Assembly: GCA_005765155.1 (NCBI GenBank)
Contig: VCCP01000005.1
Span: 2,356,001 to 2,420,000 of the forward strand
Source of the DNA: Zelopaecilomyces penicillatus
Lineage: Eukaryota; Ascomycota; Sordariomycetes; Hypocreales; Pseudodiploosporaceae
Length of the DNA: 64,000 bases
Direction of reading: 5' to 3'
In this document: positions 52,425-64,000 of the stretch, one piece after another
Numbering within the stretch: the first letter of the stretch is position 1
Layout of the letters: every line of letters starts with the position of its first letter
The notes under the pieces: generated by a model
What the model was told of the DNA's origin: nothing
The model's input: the letters and a program-made list of their open reading frames with translations, nothing else
Databases searched by the model: none
Made by a program: the position numbers and the translations under genes

Positions 52425-53060
52425 TCAATCGCTCTGTTTCTCTAGGAAACTAGGGTCGGATCGTACACGGGACTCAAACTTGCGCCACCAGTTCTCAAAG
52501 GCCCTCAAAGGAACAACCTCAATGCCAGCAGTACCAGCATTACCAGAGAAGCTTGCTAGGAAATTGAAGGCATTTTGGATAATACGCTGGGCTAGGACGA
52601 TCGTGGAAAGTTGAGAGGAGCTGACATCGGCAGTTGGCTTGCTAGCGACCATGTCTTGCATACGTTGGCTGACATTGTGGGCGGGCTCGATTGAGATGCC
52701 AATGATAAGCTCATTTTGATTCCGACAAGACCCAGAATCAGTGTCACTAATGCTACTGTTGCCTTGGCTTCCGACTTTAAACATGGCGCTCTCCTTGCCA
52801 GGTCCGATGCCGCCAAGAAATTTAAAGTTTGGGGAGGAATTGGACTGCGCCGCAGCGGTGACTTCTTGGGCCGTGGCAATGTATATTGCAGCTGCCGTAT
52901 CACTCGGGAGAGTGACATTTGGAAGAAGAAAGACAACAAGATGTGAGAAAGGCTTGGTTGTGGGCAGTGTATATAAATAAGAGGTGTGAGAGGGAGTTGA
53001 TGCCGGTTGAATAATAAGTGGTAGTCCAGCTGGGACAATACCAAACATCGGTGCGGACAT
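52425..53060 (-). CDS. OPI10: OPI10/Hikeshi family protein (Hsp70 nuclear import carrier)
   Basis: A single exon encodes 211 residues, near the 197-residue human Hikeshi. Family landmarks appear in order: MFGIVPAGLP at residues 5-14, FSHLVVFLLPNVTLP, TAAAIYI, FKFLGGI, ESAMFKV and IGISIEP. The C-terminal block LAQRIIQNAFNFLASF is followed by FENWWRKFESRV and PSFLE. Hikeshi carries ATP-bound Hsp70 into the nucleus during heat stress; the yeast homologue was found through an inositol-overproduction phenotype. The frame is open 11 codons further upstream, but MSAPMFG is chosen because homologues start at or just before MFG. It converges on YND1. The normal-GC upstream region ends about 220 bp from the start codon. 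Confidence 0.9.
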   Translation of the reverse strand: MSAPMFGIVPAGLPLIIQPASTPSHTSYLYTLPTTKPFSHLVVFLLPNVTLPSDTAAAIYIATAQEVTAAAQSNSSPNFKFLGGIGPGKESAMFKVGSQGNSSISDTDSGSCRNQNELIIGISIEPAHNVSQRMQDMVASKPTADVSSSQLSTIVLAQRIIQNAFNFLASFSGNAGTAGIEVVPLRAFENWWRKFESRVRSDPSFLEKQSD

Positions 53061-53280
53061 TCTCCCACAGAGGGTATTTGTTGCGAACCACAAGACTAAT
53101 GGGGAGAAAGAAAAAAAGGAACTTTATCCAGAGGGTTTTCTACTGAACAGGCAACCACTCGAAAGGTGAACACAAGCAGTTCCTTAGGCAGCGATGGAAC
53201 TGATTGTGACAAAGAATCACTTGGTTATTAGTTGAAGTCGAGGACAAACTCCAGTGTTGACCAGGGGTAGTTATAGCTAC
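53061..53280 (-). promoter_or_regulatory. Upstream region of OPI10/Hikeshi
   Basis: About 220 bp of normal composition between the start codon and the AT-rich block, the only non-AT sequence available for the promoter. An A/G-rich run at 53,100-53,125 is a C/T-rich tract on the gene's sense strand. No heat-shock element is claimed. Confidence 0.4.
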
Positions 53281-55290
53281 TGTTTATTATTATTATTATT
53301 ATTTAAATAATTATTATCAAATTATATAATAATTATAAAATAATTATAAAAAGATTATAAATATTTTATAATTTATAATATTTTTAAAAAATAAAAAATA
53401 AATTCTTATTTATAATAATATTCTAATAAATTATTTAATAAATAAAATATTAAATATAATAATTTTTAATAAAAGATTATTATTATATTAATTAATATAA
53501 ATATTATATTTAAATTTATTTATTTTAATAAAATATAACTATTATAATTAATAATTTTTATTTAAATAAATTAATTTTTAAGTATATTGTTTATTTTATT
53601 TAATAAAAGAAATTATTTAATAAATATTTTAAGATTATATTTATTAAATATTATAAAATAATTATAATTCTTTTATTAAAGTTTATATAAAGTATTAATA
53701 ATTCTTAAATAATTAATTAATTTAATTATATTATATTATATATATTAATATATTTATTATAATTATTATATTTTATTCTTTATAATTTTAAAGGAATTAT
53801 AGATTTTATAGATTATAATTAAGACTTAATTAATAAATAATATATATATATATTATAAGATATATTTTATAAGATATAATTTATAAGAAATATAAACTTA
53901 TTTAAATTATTTTTAAAACCTTTATATAAAATATAAAATATTTTATATTATCTTTTATAAATATTAATAATAATTTTTATATATAATTAAAATAATTAAT
54001 TTAAATTAAAATCTTTATTTTTTTTTTAATTTAAATTATATTTATAGTTTTTTATTAATTATTAATTAAAATTTATTATTATATTTATTAATTTCCTTTA
54101 ATATTTTTAATTAAAAAGATAATTAATAAATTTATTTTTAAATTTATTCTTTTAATAAAGAAAATTAATAATATTATTTTTAATTTATAATTTAAAAGGT
54201 TTAATATTATAATAATTTATATTATTTTTAAAGATTAATATTATTATAATTTTATTTATAAGCTTTTCTAAAATTATATTATAATATAAATTATCTATTA
54301 TATTTATAGATTATTTTAAATAAATAAGGCTATATTAATTATAAAAATCTAGGCTTATAATTTATTATAAAAGAAAATCTATAAATATAATCAATTTAAT
54401 TTAATTAATTATTATATATTTAATCTTTTAAAGTATATAATAAAATAAAATAATTTCTTTATATAATAATTATATAATTTAAATTATATTAAGAAATCTA
54501 ATAATTATAAAAAAAGAATTTTATTTTATAATATTATATAGTATTATATAATATTATTATAATAAAGCTAATAATAGCTTTAAGAGAATAATTTTTTTTA
54601 TATTATTATAATAGTTTTTTTATATAATATATGTTTATATAATATTATTTCTTTTAATACTTTTATATTAGAAATTTAATATAATTAAATAATAATATAA
54701 AGATTTTATTAAATTATATTAAATTAGGCTTATTATATAAACTTTATAAATATAATTATAAATAATAAATTAAAAATTATAAAAGTATAAATTAAACTAA
54801 AAATAAATAATAATAATATAATTAAATAAAAAAAGAAGATTTATAAAAAGATATTATAAAATTAAAATAAGATTTAAATTATATTAATAAAGAATAAAAA
54901 TTAAATATTTTAATATTTAAAATTAATATTAACATAAATAGTAGTAAAAAATAAATCTTTTTTAAATAATAAATAATTAATATAAATATTAAATTATTAT
55001 TAAAGTTATTATAAATATTAAATTATTAAATAATAAAATATTATATATATTATTAAATTAAATAATTAAAATATTTATTATATTATATAAATATAATTAT
55101 TAAATTATTAAATTATATAATAAAATAAAAGTATTCTTTTAGATATAATATAATTTATAATAAAATAATAATAAATAATATTAAAAGCTTATATAATTTT
55201 TAATTAAAATAAAATTAATAATATAAAAAGATATTATATATATAATTATTTAATTAAAATTAATAAATAAAATAAAATTATAAAGTATAA
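53281..55290. repeat. AT-rich block upstream of element C
   Basis: Starts with a short ATT run (53,284-53,304) and continues as decayed A/T sequence. No readable domain or RNA gene is seen. Confidence 0.6.
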
Positions 55291-55294
55291 TATA

Positions 55295-55460
55295 TATATA
55301 TCTAAATTAATATATAATCTTTAAATATATAATATTTCTTAGCTTACTTTTATTATTATAATATAAATAAAATAAAAGATAATCTTTTATAATAATAATA
55401 TTTAAATATAATTATTCTTATCTTATTTAATTATTATAAATTAAATCTATTATTATAATT
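55295..55460 (+). repeat. Dispersed repeat family 3, copy 2, possible 5' LTR of element C
   Basis: Matches 48,480-48,640 over roughly 120 bp in the same orientation (tatcttatttaattattata, then aattaaatctattatta). It lies upstream of a plus-strand gypsy Pol remnant, the expected place for its 5' LTR. No matching 3' LTR was found near 59.7 kb. Confidence 0.45.
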
Positions 55461-58400
55461 TTATTATTTCTTTATATAATTATTTAAGATAAGTATAATT
55501 ATATTATTTAAAATCTTAGTATAAAAAAGATAAAAGCTAAAAGAAGTATCTTTAAAATATCTAGATAATATTAATTAAGATACCCTAGCTTTAAATAAAT
55601 CTATTAATCAAAAATTTATTAATTATAAAAAGACCTAAAATATAATTAAAACTTTAATAAAAGATTATTTAAAAATAATAATATTAAATTAATAATCTTT
55701 TTTTAATATTTTAAATAAAAATATAATTAAAAGTTTAATAAAATAATAATAATTTTAATTATAATATAAGATATATAAAAATAATTTTAATTATTTAATT
55801 ATTTTATAAAGAATTATTAAAAACTTAAAAAAACTAAAAAAAATAATTTAGATTATTATTTTTAAAGAAATAAAAAAATATATTATAATATAAAAAATCA
55901 AATTAATAAATTAATTAATAATATAAGTTAAAAGTATTAAAAGCTATTAAATATAAAATATTAAATAAACCCTTAATAAAAAGATATTAATTTATAATTA
56001 AATTAAAATATATATATTATATAGATTAAATATCTATTTCAGGATTCTAGTTTTTAAATAATACATATTTATTTAATATATAACTTCTTAATATAAATTC
56101 TTAATTAATTATTATAAAACTTCTTTTTAGCTTTAGTATATTAAAAGGCTTATATAAAGCTTATAAAAATATAATTAATATTATTTTTCTTTATTAAGCT
56201 TTAATTATTACTTTAGATTAATATAAAGATAAATAATAAAGAATTCTTAATAATATATAAAGAAATAATTAAGATAATAAAATAATTATAAAAAGGCTAT
56301 AAAATAAAGAAAAAGCTATAAAATTAATAGAAAGAAAATAATAAGATCTAATATACTATTTAAAAAAGAAGTCTAAATAAATAAAATAAATCTAATATAA
56401 TTAAAAAGCTTATAAATATAATAATAAATAAAAAAGAAATAATAAATATTATATAGGTTTTATTTAATTATAAAAAAGATTATTTAAACTTTATATTTTA
56501 AAATAAAGATTTAAATTTAAATTAATTATTAAAACTAGGCTTATTCTAAATATAAAATAAAAGGCTATTATAATTAATAAAATTTATTTATTACTTTTAT
56601 AATAATCCTAATTCTATAATAAGATATTATTTAAAAAATATTATAAATATAATAAATAATAAATTATTTTAAACCTAGAAAAATAATAATTAATATAATC
56701 TAAAAAAAGATTATTAATTAAAATAAATTTTCTAGCTTTAATTAAAAAAATAAATATTAATATAATTATTTATTTTTATATATTAATAATAATTAAAGAA
56801 TAAAATATTGTTAATATATATATAGATTTTAATATATATTTAGAATTAGATTTAATTAATAAAATATTTATAAAAGAAATAAATTAAAATAAATATCTAT
56901 TAAAAAAATCCTTTTTTAAAAGTAATAAATAAAGAATTAATTTATATTTATAATATTTAGAAAGTATTTATTATATTTATTAATTTAAAAGGGTTTATTT
57001 AGAAATTTATTTATATTTATTTAAGAATTAATTATAATTTAAAAAAAAAATCCTATCCTATTTAAAATATTAATATTATAAAAATATTAAATATATTTAA
57101 ATATATATAATAATTTTTTAATAATTTAAATAAGTTTAAAATAAAATAAAAATATTATATTTATATAAATTTATAAAGGCTTATTAAAATAAATTATTTA
57201 TTTCTTTAATTATTTATTTAAATAAATTAATGTTTTATTAAAAAAGAAATAAATAAAAGGGTTTTAAAATATTGATAAATTATTATTAAAATTATATAAT
57301 TTCTTTAATATTATTTAATCTAATAATACTAGAATATTATTTATATATAAGATAATAGATTATATTATTAAATTTATTATTAAATAAAACCCTATTATAT
57401 AATATAATATAATTATTCTTTATTTTAATAAGAATTATAAATGCTATAAAAATATCTTAGTAAAAACTTATTATTAAAATATATATAAACCTTTAAAAGC
57501 CTTATAAATATATAAAATCTTTTTATATTTAAAAAATATTAAATAAATTAAGTAATATAATCTATATTATTTATTTTAATAATACTTTAATTTTTTTTTT
57601 TAAAATATATATAAAATATATAAAATATATAAAATATATAAAATATATAAAATATATAAAATATATAAAATATATAAAATATATAAAATATATAAAATAT
57701 ATAAAATATATAAAATATATAAAATATATAAAATATATAAAATATATAAAATATATAAAATATATAAAATATATAAAATATATAAAATATATAAAATATA
57801 TAAAATATATAAAATATATAAAATATATAAAATATATAAAATATATAAAATATATAAAATATATAAAATATATAAAATAAATATATAAAATATATTAAAT
57901 AAATATTATAAAGATTAAAAGCTATAAAGTTATATATTTATTTAAAGAAATATTAATTTTATAAAAAAATAATAAAGTTTTTAGATTTTACCTTATTCTT
58001 AAAAGAAATAATAATAAATCTAAATAAAATTATAATAATTATAAAATAATAAGAGTTAAAAACCTATAAAGAAATATAAATCTTTTTTAAATTCTATAAT
58101 TTTATTAAAGATTTATTTATTAATATTTTAATATTATAGTATTATTAAATACTTTATTAAAAAAGAATATTAATAAAAAAAGGCTAAAGAAAATTATTTT
58201 AAATCCTATTAAATAATAAGCTTTTTTAAACTTAAAAATATATTTTAAAAAATATTATTATTTTATTTTAATTTATATAATTAAATATATCTTAAGATTA
58301 ATATATCTAGATTTATAATATTAAATATTATATTATAATAAAATATTAATTCTATATAATATCTTATAATCTTTTAATCTTAAAAATTTATATTAATAAA

Positions 58401-59690
58401 GATTAATTATAATACTCTTAATTAAAATATATTTATTATTATTTATTTATTTTATTATTAATAAAGATATATAAAAGGATTTATAAAATAAATAAAGATA
58501 TTATTTAATTATTAAAACCTTAAATCTTTTATATCTTAAATAAAATTATTAAAAAAATAAGCTATATAATATATAATATTAATACCTTATAATTTTATTA
58601 TTAAATATCAATTAAATAAATTAAATCTAATAAATATCTTATTAAGATATTTAAATTATAAATATAAAACTTTAAATAATATAGATTTACTTTTTATATT
58701 ATAATTTAAATTTATAAAGTCTATTATAATTAATTAAGATAATAATAATCTTTTATTAAAGAATTATTTAGATTTTCTTTTATAAATAAAATCTATAATA
58801 AATTATAAATAAAGAATTCTATTAAAAATAATAAAAGGTATATTTCTATAAAAAATATTTTTTAATATTAATATTTTTTAATATTTATAAGAGTTTATTA
58901 AAAATATCTAATTTAATAATAAAAAGATATATTAAAAAAATAGATTTATTATAAAAGAAAAATAATAATAATATTAAATATTAATTAATAAATATATATA
59001 GCCTTATTAAATCTAAGAATTATATTTATATTTTAAAGAAATTATCTTTATAAAATAAGCTATTTTAGCTTTATTATAATAACTCTTTATCTAGATATTT
59101 TAATATTAATTATATCTTAAAGCTATTATAATAAAAGTTTTAATAATAGCTTATAAATAAAGATATTAAAAGATATATTATAAGCTATAATACTTATTAA
59201 AATATAATATTATAATATTATTAATTATATAAATATCTAGATTTCCTATTAATACCTATATAATTATAAAAATAAATCTTAATAAACTTTTAATATAATT
59301 TTATAAAGGCTAGTTAAAGCTAGTAATTAAGATAGTAGAAGAAAGATATAATAATTATTTAAATAAACGTTTATAAAAAAAAAGATAAAAATAATTATAT
59401 TATTAATAAAGAAAAAAAACAGGATTTAATTAGAAATTCAGCTTCTTTATATATCTAAAAAAATACTAGAATAAATTAGAATTATTTTAGAATTCTAAAT
59501 AATATTTATTTAGAACTATAAAATATTCTAAATAAAAAGAAAGAAAGGATTTTAAAGGATAAGCCTTTATTTTCTATTCTAGTTTAATTTAATAGATTAA
59601 GCTATATAAATACCTTAAATCTTATATTAGATCTTATAATAGATAAAGCTATTATATAATAGTAGATCTAATTATAAAATAATAATAAAT
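55460..59690 (+). pseudogene. Element C: RIP-mutated Ty3/gypsy Gag-Pol, truncated
   Basis: Plus-strand Pol text survives. A protease-like segment lies near 56,770-56,860. RT fingers lie near 57,330-57,530 (YNYSL, ELQML, KYLSKNLLLKYI, TFKSLINI, NLFIFKK). A YFNNTLIF motif at 57,572-57,595 stands for YLDDTLIF, with both Asp changed to Asn. After a minisatellite come RT thumb and connection text (YQRFIYQYFNI, VLLNTLLKKN), RNase H-tether text (IIKTLNLLYLK) and an integrase HHCC remnant at about 59,092-59,195 (NKDIKRYIISYNTYQ). Only about 40 bp separate the fingers motif from YxDD, so much of the palm seems deleted. The integrase core D-D-E is not readable. Confidence 0.75.
57603..57878. repeat. 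(ATAAAATAT)n minisatellite inside RT of element C, about 30 units
   Basis: About 276 bp of a perfect 9-bp AT-only unit. In the RT frame it reads as Lys-Tyr-Ile repeats. It begins within ten codons of the YxDD remnant, where other gypsy RTs have a His/Lys/Ile-rich stretch (EEHIKHVR-like), and the thumb text resumes after it. Confidence 0.95.
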
Positions 59691-59714
59691 TAAAGTATTA
59701 AACTATAATAAACC

Positions 59715-59800
59715 TAGTTTAATAAAGGGAAAACAATACACACAACAATACTAACACCACCTATAGAACTGCAGGATGATTTTAGGGTAGTTATATAGCC
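59715..59800. other. Short GC-balanced patch at the end of element C
   Basis: The stretch acaatacacacaacaatact, then aacaccacctatagaactgc, is free of RIP-like decay and keeps many CpA dinucleotides, in contrast to both sides. It may be unique host sequence between two insertions, or the unmutated end of an element. No gene is seen. Confidence 0.5.
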
Positions 59801-62800
59801 AGTATAATCTATAAAGATTAAATAGATAAGAAAAGCTATAAAGCAGTAATATAATAAATTAAATTTAAGGGATTAATTAATCATCCTATAACTAATTAGA
59901 TAAAAAAGATAGCTTTTTAATAACTAATCTTTTAAATATATTAGAAAATTCTTAGATAGAAGAGAAAAAAACTTAAATTTAATAATATCTCCCTATTTAA
60001 ATAAGCTCAGATATAGCCTATCTACTTATATAATTTAATCTCCTTAAGTATAGCTTATATAATTATAGCTTAATCAATTAATAAAAAGATATATTTAATT
60101 AAATTATTAAAACCCTTCTAGTAAATATTAAAGATAACCCTATTATTAAATTAAATAATATTTATAATCAATTAAGTAATAATATTTAAATATAACCTTT
60201 AAATACCTATATATATATACTTTACTTCTTTTATCTTATCTATCCTTAATTAAATATTCCTTTAATATTTAATCCCTTTAACTTTTTTAATATCCTTAAA
60301 GTATTTAATTCTATTATTTAATCTATAAATAAAGATATTATTAATTATATTTATATAGTATAGTATTTAAATCTATTAGATTAAATAACTTAAATTATTA
60401 AGCTATTAAAAGAAACTTCTATTATCTCCTTAATATATTAAAGAATCCCTTTTATAATTATTTTATTAAAATAAAGATTAATATAATTATTAAAGTATTT
60501 AATATATAATATAAATCTTTTAATAAAAAATATATTATTTATCTTTTTAATAAATTTAATAATTATAGTATACCCTATTACTCTTAAGTATTATAAAGAT
60601 AAATTAATATCTATTTAAATAATAATCTCTCCCTTATATCTTATAAATTGAATTAATAGTATATAATATAAAGAGGGTTAAAAATTTAATTTCTTTTATT
60701 AGCTCCTTTATTTCTTCTCTAGATTTCCTTTTTCTCTATTAAAAGGGTTAATCTATTTATAAGAAAGATACCTATTATTTAATTAAAACACTCTATCTAG
60801 ATTCCTATTAATAAACTATCTTAGGATTATAATAATATCCTTAAAAGTATTAATATCCTTATTTAAATTAATTATAAGGATATTTAAAGAAATTAATTTA
60901 ATTATTTATTCCTTAAAGATAATCTATTTTTAAAGATTTAAATATAATATAAATTATATTAATATAGACTCTAACTCCTTATTTAATAAATCTTAATTAA
61001 ATAATCCTTAAGTATCCTTAGTATTACTATATATAAATAAACTAAGCTTAAATAAAAGTCTAGAAATTAAATAAATAATAAATAATCTATTCCTATTAAC
61101 TCCTAGAAAATACTATTAAAATATTATTATTTAATTATTATTAAATTAAGTTATAATTAACTTAATTTCCTTAATAATAATTATATTAATAATCTTAATT
61201 ATTTTAAGCCTAATTATTTTATTATACTTAAACTTATTATTTAATTATTAATTAATAATAGCTTTAAAGAGTATAGATTTCTATACTTTAATAGAATAAG
61301 TAAGTAATACTATAATAATCTATATAAATAATATAAATAGGCTATCTCCTATAAATATATAAAAGATTCTAGAATTATTATATAGTATAGGCAAGGTATA
61401 TTTATTAATTAAGAATAATATAATATCTTTTAAATAAATAAAATAAAGTATTTTATTTATATCTTAATTATAAACCATTTAATTATTAAGATTCTATAAG
61501 ATAATATAATAAAAGCTTTATAAGTATTTAATTATACTTAATTTATTAATAATAAGATATAATATAATACTTCTTACTCTAAGTATATAACTAGATATAA
61601 ACTAGTTTAAATTATTAAATAAGTATTAATTTAATAATAAATAAAAGGGATTATTAAAAAATAGATAAAATATATTATTATAAGATTATTTAATCTTATT
61701 TAAATCTTCCTTAATCTAATTAAAATAAGAATAAAACCTAATTAATCCTTTAATAATAATATAAATCTAAAAGAAAAATAAATAACTATACTCCTAATCT
61801 TATATTTACTTTATATATAAAATAATAATAAATACAAAATTATAGGGAAGATTAAGCTTATAAAGTATTTACCTTTATAAATTTATAAACTCTTTGATAT
61901 AATATATTTATCTATCTATTTATAAATTAAAAATATAAAACTAGCTTTTAAATTAATCTTAAATAAAAAAATACTAATATATATTCTTATAATTAATAAA
62001 CCTAATAAAGAATTATTTATTAAATATATTCTTATAAAAAATAGCTAGTCTATTAAGATAATTATAAATATTAAATACTAAATAATTATAAGATCTAAAC
62101 TTATATAAAATATTAAAAAGATCTATATATATATAAAAGTATTCCTTTAACTTAAAAATATATATTACTTTAAAGGCTATAAATATATTATTAAAAATAC
62201 TATAAAATATAATTTAAAGTAAAGGGTATAATATAAAATTAATAGCTTAATCTTTATTCTTTAATATATATAATAATTAATAAAGCTTAATCAGATAATT
62301 ACTTTAATTCTATCCTTATAAGCCTTAAGAAAATAATTATATAATAAAGATAAGGCTATATACTATTAAATCTAAAATATCTATATTAAAATTCTAAGAG
62401 AGGATTAATAATAGATTAAGCCAGTCTTATTAAAGGATTATAAAGTAAGATTATTTAGAAAACCCTAGGTTTATTATAAATATAGTATATTTATTAATAT
62501 ATTTATAAAATAAACCTATATCTTCTTTAAGCTATACTACTCCTATAATAATAATAAGGCTTATATTTTTAATACTTATTTAAAGGAAAAGTATAAGTAT
62601 TCTAAAAATTCTTTATTATTTTAATATTATATATTAATAAAAAGTTAAATAAAGATATAATTAAATAATAATAGAGATTAAAGGAATAAAATAAGATAAT
62701 ATAGATATTAAAAAAGGTAATAAAGATAAAAAGGGATAATATATATAAGATACCTTTTTATAAAAAAGAGCTTTATAAATATATAAGGGTTTAAATTAAT

Positions 62801-64000
62801 AACCCTTTATAATTATATATAATCACTTAATTAAAGGTATCTTTTATTATAAATAGCTCTTCCTTTAAAATATAGCTTTTTATTATATTTAATAGTAATT
62901 TATAGTTAATAAATAATATATATTTTTATTTATATACTTTTTAAAGAGATTATCTTCTAGCTTTTATAACTTTTCCTTTTTTATTTTATAACTTAACCCT
63001 TTTAATTTTAGGATTATTAATCTATCTTTTATTCTCTTTAGATTTCTAATATAAATATTATTTAATTATAAAAACTAATTAAGATAATATTTATTCTTAA
63101 TTCCTTAATATTAATTCTATTATAAATATAATTATTCTATATAATATAATTACTTATAAAATTATTTTATTATAAAATAATTATATTAAATTCTTTAATA
63201 ATATTAAATTATCTTCTATAATAAAAATAATAGTAAGTTATAAGGTCTTTCTGGTTTAATATTATTTAATCTTTATAAATTAATACTAATTCTCTTTCCT
63301 ATTTTTAGATTTAAATAATATTTAAAATATAGATTCTAAAAGGGATAAATATAAGCTAGATAAATTACCCTTTTTATTATAAGATATTCTTTATTATTAA
63401 GTTTATAAAAAATATATCTAATACTCTTATATAACTAGTTAAAAGCTAAAGTTCTAAATAATACCTTTAGAAAGATAATCTCTATAATATTTAAGAATAT
63501 CCTATATTAAAATCTATTATAAAAACCTAAATACCTTACCTTATATTTATACTAGCTAAAATAAGGTATATTTATAGATATTTTTTTAATACCTTAATAA
63601 AATAGAAAAAAAGGATCTACTCTTTATTTATTAATTATTATAAGATTATTAATCTAATCTTATATTCTTATTATATATAATCCTTCTTAATTATTATTAT
63701 AACTATTAAGGAGTATATTATATAGCTATATTATTTATATATTTTAATCCTAAATAAATATAATAGATACTATATAAATTATAAATAGGATAGATATATA
63801 AACTATAGGTAGAGAGGACTTTATAATTATCAATCTAAGCTAAAGGATAAAAAAAAGTAAATAACTTTCTTAAAAAAGAATTAAACTAAAGACTTAAAGA
63901 GATTAATTATTCTAGATTTCTTAAATATATTTATTATTCCTTATCTATAAAAATATTAGCTATTAATTTTAAGGATTAAATATATAATAAAATAAGATAT
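59800..64000 (+). repeat. Moderately decayed transposable element, unidentified
   Basis: About 4.2 kb with more C and G than the blocks before it, so mutated less or more recently. Read with stops as Gln/Trp, a plus-strand frame from about 60,220 to 62,800 gives long Ile/Leu/Lys-rich text. A Tyr-rich stretch near 62,465-62,620 could be a decayed Cys-rich (zinc-knuckle) region followed by basic residues, as in some LINE first ORFs. This is weak. No RT or transposase motif was found, and the element runs off the window. An imperfect inverted repeat around agatacctttt lies at about 62,750 and 62,845. Confidence 0.4.

Noticed and set aside
52425..53093. OPI10/Hikeshi starting at the upstream ATG (222 residues)
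   Set aside because: The first 11 residues have no family counterpart; homologues begin at or just before MFG, so 53,060 is preferred.

Overview
The window looks like nuclear DNA of a filamentous ascomycete (Pezizomycotina). The genes have short spliceosomal introns (52-71 bp) with GT...AG ends and CTAAY/CTGAY-like branch sites. They encode ordinary fungal housekeeping proteins. About 85% of the window is extremely AT-rich sequence (by eye mostly 85-95% A+T, saturated with TpA). This is the appearance expected of transposable elements mutated by repeat-induced point mutation (RIP, C to T at CpA). The species cannot be named from the sequence.

Layout. 1-7,700: a Ty3/gypsy retroelement on the + strand (element A), full of stop codons but readable in one frame from Gag through protease, reverse transcriptase (RT), RNase H and integrase to a chromodomain remnant, ending in a probable 3' LTR. 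7,700-15,000: more decayed TE sequence, with a possible second LTR near 9.4 kb. 15,000-15,600: a small island with an intact intron-containing tRNA-Leu(UAA). 17,390-18,253: an intact LACTB2-like metallo-beta-lactamase gene. 18,540-24,850: AT-rich. 24,880-25,311: an island with the Rsa3 ribosome-assembly domain. 25,950-28,013: a convergent pair, VMA8 (V-ATPase subunit D, six exons) and a two-RRM U1A/U2B''-type snRNP protein (three exons). 28,100-48,850: AT-rich, including a second gypsy element (B, about 37.0-44.5 kb) that keeps both LTRs. 49,291-51,401: YND1-type Golgi apyrase. 52,425-53,060: OPI10/Hikeshi, convergent with YND1. 53,280-64,000: AT-rich, with a third gypsy element (C, about 55.3-59.7 kb) and a less decayed unidentified block.

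The genes have no shared pathway; they are unrelated housekeeping functions on small GC-balanced islands. Several islands end within about 30-220 bp of a start codon.

The most unusual signal is in the decayed retroelements. Two long 9-bp AT-only minisatellites sit inside RT coding sequence, each unit equal to three codons. One grew at the ...ILF(V)KKDG motif of element B (Ile-Leu-Phe repeats, about 760 bp). The other lies directly after the YxDD motif of element C (Lys-Tyr-Ile repeats, about 275 bp). Several other AT-only arrays (7, 16, 22, 22, 35 and 42 bp units) occur. This suggests that sequence with no remaining C or G in the unit, and so no RIP target, expands in tandem.
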